From: OMPR01 sp965183835
GTDB lineage: Bacteria; Pseudomonadota; Alphaproteobacteria; Rhodobacterales; Rhodobacteraceae
NCBI GenBank assembly: GCA_965183835.1
Contig: CBCYME010000004.1
Coordinates: 186,001 to 250,000, forward strand
Direction of reading: 5' to 3'
Length of the DNA: 64,000 nucleotides
Notes under the pieces: model-generated
Told to the model about the DNA's origin: nothing
Databases searched by the model: none
The model's input: the letters and a program-made list of their open reading frames with translations, nothing else
Shown: positions 8,609-16,755 of the stretch, piece by piece
Layout: each line of letters begins with the position of its first letter
Numbering within the stretch: the first letter of the stretch is position 1
Position numbers and translations under genes: made by a program

Positions 8609-9303
8609 TTCAACACAATAGCCTGATCCACCCGGTCAATATAGTCGCTCAGCACCTGATCACGTTCGATGCGCCGACGCAATTCAGTGCGCACCGGGGT
8701 AGCGCGGATCGCGGCAAGGATCGGCGCAACGCTGAGATCAGCCGAGGTCGGGCGATCCCCCATCAGGAAAGGTGACTGCCACAGGAACGCCGTGATGGCG
8801 TTGAGATCCTGCTCAACACGATCTAGCCGCTCTGCCTCGGAAAAGCGGGTGACACCGTGCATATCAAGCCCTTTGATCACGGACTTTCGGATTGAGCTGC
8901 TGACAAAACCGCGCGCAAAACGGGGGATCTCGTGAAAGAACGTGTCGCGGAGATATGGCCAGACTTGATCGTTGCACCAGCGGTCTGCGACCAGTTGGAA
9001 ATAGAGATGGTCTTCGGCCATACGAATAAGGGCACGGGACTGTCCCTTTTGGATGTCGCTGAGGCCCTGATCAAAATCGGCACCTTGCGATTCCAACCAG
9101 TGACGAATGGTGTCGCTGTCGGGCATTAGCCGCTCGCGGGTGCGCAAAACGGGCAGTTTGCGATGGGGCATTTTGCGCGGATCGAGCATGTCAGAGCGTT
9201 GCCAGGCCTGACCGGACAATTCCAGCATATAGGCGGCTTTGACGCAAAAGGGGCTGCCACTGAACAGGCCAAATGCGGCGGGGTAGGTGAGTAGGGTGAG
9301 CAT
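8605..9303 (-). CDS. glutathione S-transferase family protein (FAX/metaxin-like)
   Basis: 232 aa. The N-terminal thioredoxin-like half starts LLTYPAAFGLFSGSPFCVKA and contains KLPVLRTRERLMPDSDTI, the GST glutathione-site loop with Pro and the Asp-Ser pair. The helical C-terminal half ends in FLMGDRPTSADLSVAPIL, the GST C-domain motif. The pattern of long N-terminal loop and C-terminal signature resembles the failed-axon-connections/metaxin branch. GGAG lies 8 bases before the ATG. The promoter region contains the palindrome 9343-9365, suggesting control by the adjacent regulator. Confidence 0.8.
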   Translation of the reverse strand: MLTLLTYPAAFGLFSGSPFCVKAAYMLELSGQAWQRSDMLDPRKMPHRKLPVLRTRERLMPDSDTIRHWLESQGADFDQGLSDIQKGQSRALIRMAEDHLYFQLVADRWCNDQVWPYLRDTFFHEIPRFARGFVSSSIRKSVIKGLDMHGVTRFSEAERLDRVEQDLNAITAFLWQSPFLMGDRPTSADLSVAPILAAIRATPVRTELRRRIERDQVLSDYIDRVDQAIVLK

Positions 9304-9342
9304 GAATTTCTCCGTTGTGTGTTGAGCGTACCCTAGATGGGG

Positions 9343-9365
9343 CTAATGACAGTTTCTGTCATTAG
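9343..9365. promoter_or_regulatory. perfect palindrome, probable operator of the WYL regulator
   Basis: Arm CTAATGACAG (9343-9352), spacer TTT, arm CTGTCATTAG (9356-9365): a perfect 10+3+10 inverted repeat. It lies 40 bases before the GST start and 20 before the regulator start, in the only gap between these divergent genes. The TGACA-N-TGTCA core is the kind of site reported for YafY/WYL regulators; the assignment here is inference from position and symmetry. Confidence 0.75.
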
Positions 9366-9384
9366 GAGTAGAGTAGGATGTGAT

Positions 9385-10101
9385 ATGTCCCGAACCGCCC
9401 GCCTGTTCCAATTGATGCAAGTTCTGCGCTCGCCACCGCAGCCCAAAACGGCTGAATCAATGGCGCAGGATCTGGGCGTGTCTGCCCGCACGGTGCACCG
9501 TGATATCGAGGCTCTGCGCGGGCTTGGTGCGGTGATTGATGGGGAGGCAGGCTATGGCTTTACCCTGATCGAAGACGCCACATTGCCCCCGCTGGGGTTC
9601 ACCAATGACGAATTGGAGGCGCTGGTTCTGGGCCTGCGCGAGGTCGAGCTGATCGGCGACCCGGAACTGGCCAAGGCCGCGGGTCAGGCGTTGCGCAAGC
9701 TCAAAGGGCGGCTGCCCCCGCGGCAATCGCACCGTTTGGCGCATGCCGTACTGTCGGCCACGCGGTTCGACCGACCGGCCCCTCCGGGGATTGAGGTCAG
9801 TCAATTGCGGCAAGCCACTTGGGATGAGCAGGTTGTGGCGCTTGACTATATCGACGCCAAGGGTGCCGTTACCAAGCGACGGGTGAGCCCCCTGACCATT
9901 GTGTATATGGATCGGGCCAGCATGTTGATTGCCTGGTGCCACCTGCGGCAGGATTTCCGGGCCTTTCGTCTGGATCGTATGCAGGCGTTAACCGTCACCG
10001 ACGAAAGTTTTCGCCCCAACCGTGTACCATTGCTGCGCCAGGCGATGGAGGGGATCCGGGCCGAGCGTGCAAAAGTGGCCGGGGACCGCAAAGAGCAGTG
10101 A
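9385..10101 (+). CDS. YafY-type HTH/WYL transcriptional regulator
   Basis: 238 aa. Residues 5-60 are an HTH_11 domain (SRTARLFQLMQVL, SARTVHRDIEALRGLG). The middle LGFTNDELEALVLGLREVE is typical of the family linker. The WYL domain spans about 135-205 (VALDYIDAKGAVTKRRVSPL, IAWCHLRQDFRAFRLDRM), a ligand-sensing module. ATG 9385 follows GTAGGATGTGAT; the reading frame is open 16 codons further up, but that would place the start inside the palindrome. Likely autoregulates and controls the divergent GST-DUF1801 operon. Confidence 0.88.
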   Translation: MSRTARLFQLMQVLRSPPQPKTAESMAQDLGVSARTVHRDIEALRGLGAVIDGEAGYGFTLIEDATLPPLGFTNDELEALVLGLREVELIGDPELAKAAGQALRKLKGRLPPRQSHRLAHAVLSATRFDRPAPPGIEVSQLRQATWDEQVVALDYIDAKGAVTKRRVSPLTIVYMDRASMLIAWCHLRQDFRAFRLDRMQALTVTDESFRPNRVPLLRQAMEGIRAERAKVAGDRKEQ

Positions 10102-10164
10102 GTGCGCGCTTTTGTCAGCCACGTATTCGCGGTAGGCTCGCACAACTAAAAAATTGAGGCATTT

Positions 10165-11505
10165 ATGAATCGAGTTTTGTTAAAAGGTACTGCGCTGGCT
10201 GCAAGTGTCGCCGTCTCTGGTTTGGCTGGATCGGTGGCCGCAAGTAGTGTCGAACGCTCTTTACGGCCGGTTGAGCGCCCCTATTTGGGGCCGTTGCAAT
10301 TGGCATCTATCACCGTCGTTGAATCCATTCGCCCGGTTCTGCGCCCTGCGACCCTTGGGCTGAAACCTGTAAAAGTGGCCGCGGCAGACGGAGGATTTCA
10401 GGATTGGATTGTTGATTTTCGCACTCGCGCTATCGCGCAGGGAATTTCGATGGCGACGCTGAACCGGGCGTTCAAAGGGGTCCATTATGACCCCGAGGTG
10501 ATCAAACGGGATCGGAACCAATCTGAATTCACCAAAACCATCTGGGATTATTTGGATAGCGCGGCCTCGCCCACTCGGATTCGCAATGGGCAAGCCGCCC
10601 TTAAGAAACACGACAAAACCCTGACCCGGATCGAGGCCAAGTATGGCGTGGACAAAGAGGTGGTTCTGGCGATCTGGGGATTAGAGAGCGCATATGGCAC
10701 CTTCAAAGGGTCAAAGGATGTCGTGCGTTCGCTGTCCACGCTGGCCTATGACGCACGGCGCAGTGCGTTTTTCGAACAGCAGCTGGTGGCCGCGCTAAAG
10801 ATCCTGCAGGCCGGGGATGTGGACCCGCGCAATATGACCGGCAGTTGGGCCGGGGCCATGGGACATACGCAATTCATCCCGACCTCGTACCTTGACTATG
10901 CCGTGGATTTCACCGGTGACGGCAAACGAGACATCTGGTCGGATGATCCGACAGATGCTTTGGCGTCAACTGCCGCCTATTTGGCAAAGTTCGGCTGGGT
11001 CAAAGGCCAACCTTGGGGGCTCGAGGTGACGCTACCCAAAGGGTTCAATTATCGGCTGGCTGACCGCAAGATTGAAAAACGCCCCCGCGATTGGGCCGAT
11101 CTGGGGGTGCGTGGAACCGATGGGAAAGTGGTGCCTAACCATGGCAAAGGATCGATCTTGTTGCCCGCTGGCGGTCAGGGCGCGGCGTTCATGATCTTTA
11201 GGAATTTTGAGGTCATCGAGCGTTATAATACCGCAGATGCCTATGTCATTGGCGTGGGTCATCTGGCCGATCGGATCAAAGGCGGTGCACCGATTCAGGC
11301 CGAATGGCCGCGCGGGGATCGCGCCCTGACCCTGACCGAACGCGAAGAGATGCAGCGCCGCCTGACGGCCAAGGGGTTCGACACCCAAGGCATCGACGGC
11401 AAAATCGGACCGAAAACGATTGATGCGGTACGGTCATACCAAGTGGCGCAAGGCTTGGTGCCGGATGGGTATGCCTCGCTGTCGTTGCTGACAAAGCTGC
11501 GCTAG
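10165..11505 (+). CDS. lytic murein transglycosylase, MltB/SLT_2 type with peptidoglycan-binding domain
   Basis: 446 aa exported enzyme that cleaves glycan strands of peptidoglycan with 1,6-anhydro ring formation. Residues 1-27 are a signal peptide. The SLT_2 domain runs about 78-370: AIWGLESAYGTFKG has the catalytic Glu, and GSWAGAMGHTQFIPTSYLDYAVD is the family signature (quoted in part). The C-terminal about 60 residues are a PG_binding_1 repeat (GFDTQGIDGKIGPKTIDAVR). No lipobox Cys, so probably soluble periplasmic rather than a lipoprotein. Followed by a strong terminator. Confidence 0.9.
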   Translation: MNRVLLKGTALAASVAVSGLAGSVAASSVERSLRPVERPYLGPLQLASITVVESIRPVLRPATLGLKPVKVAAADGGFQDWIVDFRTRAIAQGISMATLNRAFKGVHYDPEVIKRDRNQSEFTKTIWDYLDSAASPTRIRNGQAALKKHDKTLTRIEAKYGVDKEVVLAIWGLESAYGTFKGSKDVVRSLSTLAYDARRSAFFEQQLVAALKILQAGDVDPRNMTGSWAGAMGHTQFIPTSYLDYAVDFTGDGKRDIWSDDPTDALASTAAYLAKFGWVKGQPWGLEVTLPKGFNYRLADRKIEKRPRDWADLGVRGTDGKVVPNHGKGSILLPAGGQGAAFMIFRNFEVIERYNTADAYVIGVGHLADRIKGGAPIQAEWPRGDRALTLTEREEMQRRLTAKGFDTQGIDGKIGPKTIDAVRSYQVAQGLVPDGYASLSLLTKLR

Positions 11506-11528
11506 ACCTGACGCAGTCTTGAATAGAA

Positions 11529-11568
11529 AAAGGGGCGCTCTGATGGATCGGAGCGCCCCTTTCTTTTG
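11529..11568. terminator. bidirectional rho-independent terminator
   Basis: AAAGGGGCGCTC (11529-11540) pairs perfectly with GAGCGCCCCTTT (11551-11562), followed by TTCTTTT on the plus strand and by TTTTTCTATTC on the minus strand. It ends the transglycosylase transcript and the convergent ABC operon. Confidence 0.9.
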
Positions 11569-11585
11569 AAGTATAGGAATGGCCC

Positions 11586-12794
11586 TTAGCTGGGGCTCAT
11601 ACCACGCAGGCGTTCCGAGCGTCGGCGCAACAGTTCAACCACCGTCAGTAGCGCGATTGATATCACCACAAGGATAGTCGCAACAGCAAGGATGGTGGGA
11701 GAGATCTGTTCGCGCAGGCCGGTGAACATCTGCCATGGCAGGGTTTTCTGACGGGCTGAGCCAACGAACAGGACCACGACGACTTCGTCAAAGGATGTGA
11801 TAAAGGCGAACAGGCCACCCGAAATCACGCCCGGCAGGATCAATGGCATCTGTACCCGAAAGAAGGTGGTCATCGGGTTGGCACCCATGTTGGCCGCAGC
11901 GCGTGTCAGTGAGCGGTCAAAGCCCACCAGCGTCGCGGTTACAGTGATGATCACAAACGGGATACCAAGCACGGCGTGGGCCAGAACAATCTTGATATAG
12001 CCAACAACAGTCTTGGATAGACCGATCGTGCCTTCGAGGAACCCGCCAACCTGCGAGTAAAAGAAGAACATGCCGGTTGCCGAGATGATCAGCGGAACAA
12101 TCATCGGTGAGATCAGGATCGCCATGATGGCGCGCCGACCCGGAACGTGGCTTTGGCTCAGACCAATCGCGGCCAAAGTTCCCAGCGACACCGAGATGAC
12201 AGTGGCGATGGGCGCAATGATCAACGAGTTGCGGAAGCTGAGCTGCCAGTCCGAGCTGTTGAAGAAGTCACGATAATGCTTGAGCGAATACCCTTCGGGA
12301 TCAAGGCTGAGCATTTCGGGTGTGAAGGTAAAGAAGTCCTGAGCGTTAAAGGACAATGGCAGGACCACTAGAATCGGTGTGATCAAGAAGACAAAGATCG
12401 CCCCGCAAATCACCCGGAAGGTGTAGTGCCACAGCACCTGGCCAGGGGTCAGGTAAGGCACCAGATGGCCACGATAGCGGCACTCGCCGATCCAGAAGAT
12501 GAACCAGCTAAAGAACCAGCCCATCAAAAGGCCCATAATGCCCGAGGAAATTCCCCCGGTGACAAAGCCCGCGACACCAAAGGCGAGCAGGATAATCCAG
12601 CGGACCATCTTTTCCTGACTGCGCATTTGCAGCGCAGCAAAGGTGAGGATCGTGAGCAAGACCGCCCCGACGATAAAGCCGAGAAAGGTGCTGCCTTGGG
12701 CGGTGCCGATAAAGATCCCGGCAAAGCCCCCAGCGAGGGATGTGATGCCCGAAGTAAAGGCGGCGGAGCGGGGTTCAACAGGTGTAAGTGACAT
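11586..12794 (-). CDS. ABC transporter permease, PotC-like, with extra N-terminal membrane segment
   Basis: 402 aa, against about 260-280 for ordinary PotC. The first about 115 residues add four hydrophobic stretches (about 14-33, 36-55, 65-84, 86-105) ahead of the normal start (VLWHYTFRVICGAIFVFL). The core has the binding-protein-dependent permease loop ATLVGFDRSLTRAAANMGAN with the EAA-like motif, contacting the ATPase. Last gene of a minus-strand operon ATPase, binding protein, permease, permease. Substrate is probably a polyamine or related compound, judging from the adjacent aminotransferase and potFGHI. Confidence 0.85.
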   Translation of the reverse strand: MSLTPVEPRSAAFTSGITSLAGGFAGIFIGTAQGSTFLGFIVGAVLLTILTFAALQMRSQEKMVRWIILLAFGVAGFVTGGISSGIMGLLMGWFFSWFIFWIGECRYRGHLVPYLTPGQVLWHYTFRVICGAIFVFLITPILVVLPLSFNAQDFFTFTPEMLSLDPEGYSLKHYRDFFNSSDWQLSFRNSLIIAPIATVISVSLGTLAAIGLSQSHVPGRRAIMAILISPMIVPLIISATGMFFFYSQVGGFLEGTIGLSKTVVGYIKIVLAHAVLGIPFVIITVTATLVGFDRSLTRAAANMGANPMTTFFRVQMPLILPGVISGGLFAFITSFDEVVVVLFVGSARQKTLPWQMFTGLREQISPTILAVATILVVISIALLTVVELLRRRSERLRGMSPS

Positions 12795-12800
12795 CTTGGT

Positions 12801-14072
12801 TTATCCCAGCTTCACGTTGTCGATGCCGACGATCTTGTCGTAGGCCCAGTAGAGAATAAGCACGACCACCAGCAGGATCGACCCCAATGCGGCCGCAAGA
12901 CCCCAGTTGAGCGAGCTGGAAATGTGGAAGGCAATCCGGTTCGAGATGAAGACACCTTTGGTGCCGCCAACCAGTTCAGGCGTGATATAGTAGCCAATCG
13001 CAAGGATGAACACGAGGATCGACCCCGCGCCGATACCGGGGACAGACTGCGGGAAATAGACCCTCCAGAACGCTGTCCAATTGGTGGCACCCAGTGATTT
13101 GGCGGCACGCAGGTATGTAGGCTGGATGGTCTGCATTACGGAATACATCGGCAAGATCATGAACGGCAGCAGAATGTGGGTCATCGCGACGATGGTACCA
13201 AACTGGTTGTTGATCATGACCAGACGGGATTCATCGGCAACCAGCCCCAGCCAGACAAGGGTATCGTTGATCACCCCCTGTTGTTGCAGCATAACCTTCC
13301 AAGCCGAGGTGCGCACCAGAAGTGAGGTCCAGAACGGTAGCAGAACAAGGATCATCAGCAAATTGGCACTGCGCGAAGGCAGGTTGGCCAGGATCCAAGC
13401 AACTGGATAGGCCAAGATGATGCAGCTGACGGTGATCATCATCGACATAAACAGCGTGCGCTTGAACAGGGTGATATAGATCTGTTCGTTCTCAGGGCGC
13501 CATTCGGGACCTTCGGTGCCGGTTTGAAGGTCGGCAGCGTTCAGAAAGTAGCCAGCAGTGTATTTCGATGAATAGGTTTTGATCGTGCGCCAAACCTCTG
13601 GGTCGCCCCAGCCTTTGGCGATCTTGATGAACGTTTCCTGATAGGGTCCATCATTTTCGAGATCCCATTTTTTCGCCTTGCGGCCCGCTTTGCGGAACAA
13701 GGAAGAGATCCCTGGTTTTTCATAGTTCAAGCGGCTGCCAACGCGAGTGTGGATCTTGGCTTTGGCGGCGGCCTGCATATCAATCGCCAGTGCCGTGAAT
13801 ACAGCCTCGTCAGGAATTTGACCACTGTCAGCATCCCAATTTTCCAGCGCGATGACGGTGTTTGGCAGTGTTCTGGAAACGATATCATTTTCAACCGAAC
13901 GGAACAGCATTTGGCCGATCGGGACAATGAACGTTAGCATTACGAATAGCAGCAGAGGGGCAATGAGCATCAATGCGCGCATCTTCTGGCGGCGAAGGGC
14001 CCGTGACAGGCTGCGTTTCAGCGGCGTGCCATCGGCGGCCAAAACTGGGCCGGTGTCTGTGGTGTCGCTCAT
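12801..14072 (-). CDS. ABC transporter permease, PotB-like, with large periplasmic loop
   Basis: 423 aa, against about 290-310 for ordinary PotB. Helix 1 is at about 33-54. A charged, hydrophilic stretch at about 55-205 follows where relatives have a short loop, then the usual permease core from about 206 with YLRAAKSLGATNWTAFWRVY as the EAA loop. The extra 100-odd residues would face the periplasm and could contact the binding protein. Six bases separate it from the downstream permease. The large gap and hairpin upstream (14149-14175) separate it from the binding-protein gene. Confidence 0.85.
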   Translation of the reverse strand: MSDTTDTGPVLAADGTPLKRSLSRALRRQKMRALMLIAPLLLFVMLTFIVPIGQMLFRSVENDIVSRTLPNTVIALENWDADSGQIPDEAVFTALAIDMQAAAKAKIHTRVGSRLNYEKPGISSLFRKAGRKAKKWDLENDGPYQETFIKIAKGWGDPEVWRTIKTYSSKYTAGYFLNAADLQTGTEGPEWRPENEQIYITLFKRTLFMSMMITVSCIILAYPVAWILANLPSRSANLLMILVLLPFWTSLLVRTSAWKVMLQQQGVINDTLVWLGLVADESRLVMINNQFGTIVAMTHILLPFMILPMYSVMQTIQPTYLRAAKSLGATNWTAFWRVYFPQSVPGIGAGSILVFILAIGYYITPELVGGTKGVFISNRIAFHISSSLNWGLAAALGSILLVVVLILYWAYDKIVGIDNVKLG

Positions 14073-14148
14073 GGGGTTCCCCGTTGGTCTTGGTGGAAGA
14101 GACGTCTCTGGTCGGCCTTTATTGGCCGTTATTAGGCTCAGAGGGTCT

Positions 14149-14175
14149 GTGAGGGGGCAAATTGCGCCCCCTCAC
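14149..14175. other. intercistronic GC hairpin between binding-protein and permease genes
   Basis: GTGAGGGGGC (14149-14158) and GCCCCCTCAC (14166-14175) form a perfect 10-bp stem with a 7-base loop. On the minus (coding) strand there is no T-run after it, so it probably stabilises the upstream message end or attenuates partially rather than fully terminating. Confidence 0.7.
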
Positions 14176-14190
14176 GGTGTTCAGATCGAA

Positions 14191-15294
14191 TTATTTGGCC
14201 AACCATGCTTGGAATTTTGCATCCAGATCATCGCGGTTGTCTGCCCACCATTCGTAGTCATAAATGTGGACGTTGGACGCGTTTGCCGGATCGGTTGGCA
14301 TGTGTGGTGCCATGTCGATGCCCAGCTCTTCGTGCTTACCAACCAGAGGTGCGGACGATTTACGTGCCGGACCGTACGAGATGTACTTGGCCTGGTCTGC
14401 CAGACGCTGTGTGTCTGTCGCAAAGTGGAGATAGTCCAGAGCACGGGCTTTACGCTCGGGGCTCAGACCCGCTGGAATGATCCAACCGTCCAGATCGAAC
14501 GACTGCATGTCCCACAGCATACCAATTGGCTGGTTCTGTTCGGCAATCGCCGAGAACAGACGACCGTTGTAGGTCGAACCCATGACAACTTCGCCATCGG
14601 CCAGCAGCTGGGGTGTTTCTGCGCCAGCAGTCCACCAAACAACATCGTCTTTGATGGTGTCGAGTTTGGCCAGAGCGCGATCTACGCCTTCTGGGGTGCC
14701 CAGAACGTCATACAGTTCGTCCTTGGCAACGCCATCGCAGTACAAAGCCCATTCAACGTTGTCGATCGGACGCTTTTGCAGCGAACGCTTGCCAGGGTAC
14801 TTTGTGGTGTCAAAGATGTCGCAAACGGTGGTCGGTGCTGTGTCGCCAACCAGATCGGTGCGGTACCCAAAGGTGGTCGAATACACGATCTGTGGAACAA
14901 AGCAATCGCTGACGAGCAGGTCGCCAAAATCTTCGGTTGCCGAGGTGCCATCAGGTGCAGCGGCCAGAACAGCGTCGTGATCCAGCTCTTCGGCCAGACC
15001 TTCGTCGCACAGGCGCATCGCATCTGACGCAACAACGTCAACAACATCCCATGTTACGTTGCCGGCTTCGTTCATCGCGCGGATTTTGGCTACGGCTTCG
15101 GCCGAGCTTTCGTCGTTGATGATCGTTACGCCAGTCTTTTCAGAATAAGGGGTATGGTAAGCATTCAACTGTGATTTCGAATACGCACCGCCCCACGAGA
15201 CGATGGTCATCTCTTTGGCCATGTCCTCGGCTGCTACTGCGCCAGCTGCAAAGCTCAGCGCGGTGGTCGCCATAAGGGTTTTGGTCAGGTTCAT
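14191..15294 (-). CDS. periplasmic substrate-binding protein of a polyamine-type ABC importer (PotD-like)
   Basis: 367 aa. Signal peptide at 1-21 (ending AVAAEDM). The mature start EMTIVSWGGAYSKSQL and repeated features (TWDVVDVVASDAMRL, GEVVMGSTYNGRL) are those of the SBP_bac_6/PotD-type spermidine-putrescine family. ATG 15294 has GGGAGA 8 bases upstream; the frame is open further up without a good site. Second gene of the operon. Ligand unproven: the first mature residues differ from the PotF paralogue at 19.0 kb, so the two systems probably bind different compounds. Confidence 0.85.
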   Translation of the reverse strand: MNLTKTLMATTALSFAAGAVAAEDMAKEMTIVSWGGAYSKSQLNAYHTPYSEKTGVTIINDESSAEAVAKIRAMNEAGNVTWDVVDVVASDAMRLCDEGLAEELDHDAVLAAAPDGTSATEDFGDLLVSDCFVPQIVYSTTFGYRTDLVGDTAPTTVCDIFDTTKYPGKRSLQKRPIDNVEWALYCDGVAKDELYDVLGTPEGVDRALAKLDTIKDDVVWWTAGAETPQLLADGEVVMGSTYNGRLFSAIAEQNQPIGMLWDMQSFDLDGWIIPAGLSPERKARALDYLHFATDTQRLADQAKYISYGPARKSSAPLVGKHEELGIDMAPHMPTDPANASNVHIYDYEWWADNRDDLDAKFQAWLAK

Positions 15295-15407
15295 GTAACT
15301 CTCCCGGTTGTGCCCGTTTTTAAAGATTATAAGGGCCGGTTGAACGGGCAACATTGCCCGGCCCCGTGTTCATCGCCCCATAAGTGGTCTGGGGCGACAT
15401 CTGGTGC

Positions 15408-16508
15408 TTACGCGTCGAGCGCGCGGCAATCCTCGGGCAGCCAGCCGATTTCGATCTGGGTTCCCGGTTGCAGACGCACCTGATCGGGCGCGTTGCGTGT
15501 TTTGATTACGAATTCGTCGTTTCCAGCAACGCGCAGGCGGGTGCGGAAAATGTCGCCCATATAGATGAACTCAAGCACTTCGGCTTTGAGGGTATGGGCC
15601 CCTTCGGGCATCCGGTCTTTGTTGTACTCCACACGCTCGGGGCGGATGGAAACGCGGGTGCGCTCGCCGGGTTGAGAGACGTTGATTGGCTTACAATCGA
15701 TCAGCTCACCATCGTCCAGCTGTACCAGAGCGATGCCATTGTTGATCTCTTTGACGGTGCCTTCGAGCGTGTTGTTTTCGCCGATGAACTGCGCAACAAA
15801 GCTGTTTTCGGGCTCTTCATACAACTTGTCTGGCGGGGCCAGCTGCTGAATGCGGCCATCGTCAAACACAGCCACGCGGTCCGACATTGTCAGGGCTTCG
15901 GTCTGATCGTGTGTCACGTAGACCACGGTGATGCCCAGACGGTGTGCCAGATGGGTGATTTCGAACTGCATCTTTTCCCGCAGCTGCTTGTCCAACGCGC
16001 CGAGCGGTTCGTCCATCAGAACCAGTTCGGGTTCAAACACCAGCGCGCGGGCCAAAGCGATCCGCTGTTGCTGACCACCCGACAATTGCGCCGGACGGCG
16101 ACCACCAAAGGCCCCCATTTCGACCATGTCGAGGGCGCGCTTTACTTTTTCTTCGCGCTCGGACTTGCCCATTTTGCGCACTTCGAGCGGAAAGCTGAGG
16201 TTCTCAGCAATCGTCATGTGCGGGAACAGAGCGTAGTTCTGGAACACCATGCCAATGCCACGTTTGTGGGGCGGGATGTTGTTGATGGATGTGCCGCCAA
16301 GCCGGATGTCGCCATGTGTCGCGGTTTCAAAACCGGCGAGCATCATCAGGCAAGTGGTTTTGCCCGAGCCTGAGGGGCCGAGCATCGTTAAAAACTCACC
16401 CTTCGGCATAACGAGGTTAAGATCTTTAACGACCAGATTTTCGCCGTCGTAGCTTTTTTGCACGCGTTCGAATTCGACGAATGCGTCATTGCTGGATGAT
16501 TGAGACAA
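15408..16508 (-). CDS. ABC transporter ATPase, PotA-like
   Basis: 366 aa. Walker A GPSGSGKT, signature LSGGQQQR, Walker B ELVLMDEPLGALD, switch His in VTHDQTEAL. The C-terminal about 120 residues form a TOBE regulatory domain (VSIRPERVEYN). Starts with TTG at 16508: AGGGAG lies 6 bases before it and no ATG is available in frame before the conserved N-terminus. First gene of the importer operon. Confidence 0.9.
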   Translation of the reverse strand: MSQSSSNDAFVEFERVQKSYDGENLVVKDLNLVMPKGEFLTMLGPSGSGKTTCLMMLAGFETATHGDIRLGGTSINNIPPHKRGIGMVFQNYALFPHMTIAENLSFPLEVRKMGKSEREEKVKRALDMVEMGAFGGRRPAQLSGGQQQRIALARALVFEPELVLMDEPLGALDKQLREKMQFEITHLAHRLGITVVYVTHDQTEALTMSDRVAVFDDGRIQQLAPPDKLYEEPENSFVAQFIGENNTLEGTVKEINNGIALVQLDDGELIDCKPINVSQPGERTRVSIRPERVEYNKDRMPEGAHTLKAEVLEFIYMGDIFRTRLRVAGNDEFVIKTRNAPDQVRLQPGTQIEIGWLPEDCRALDA

Positions 16509-16755
16509 TGCCAGCTCCCTGAGATTATATTACCGCAGTCTATGCCGCTTTGATCAAACTAAAGCGCGCAATTGGGCAGGACGCAACAGGTTTACGACGC
16601 ATGGAGGCCAAATAGCGGCCTTTTTCAGTCGGTTGTGGATCAGAATTTTCGAAATCCGGATTAGTGTAAAACAAAGCAGCCGGTCACGTTTTAAGGTGCC
16701 CGGCAGCTTTGCTGCTGAAATTACAGGCGCTTGGGCCCGTATGGGCCCCGTATCG
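16509..16755. promoter_or_regulatory. intergenic region between aminotransferase and importer operon
   Basis: 247 bases between two minus-strand genes. On the minus strand, just past the aminotransferase stop, there is a GGGCCC-GTAT-GGGCCC hairpin (16733-16748) and the hairpin listed at 16680-16703. The remaining 16509-16670 should hold the promoter of the ATPase gene. A weak AGGCC/GGCCT stem at 16605-16621 is also present. Confidence 0.45.
16680..16703 (-). terminator. probable terminator of the aminotransferase gene
   Basis: On the minus strand CCGG-G-CAC, an 8-base loop and GTG-A-CCGG make a stem with one mismatch, followed by CTGCTTTGTTTTAC, a loose T-tract. The GGGCCC hairpin at 16733-16748 precedes it. 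Confidence 0.5.

Noticed and set aside
13852..15027. 391-codon plus-strand frame opposite a permease and binding-protein gene
   Set aside because: Shadow of GC-rich coding; spans two real genes and their intergenic hairpin.
15384..16373. 329-codon plus-strand frame opposite the PotA-like gene
   Set aside because: Shadow; the minus-strand ATPase motifs are unmistakable.
16604..16627. Plus-strand terminator (AGGCC...GGCCTTTTT)
   Set aside because: Stem is only 5 bp and no plus-strand gene reads into it; more likely chance within the promoter region of the ATPase gene.
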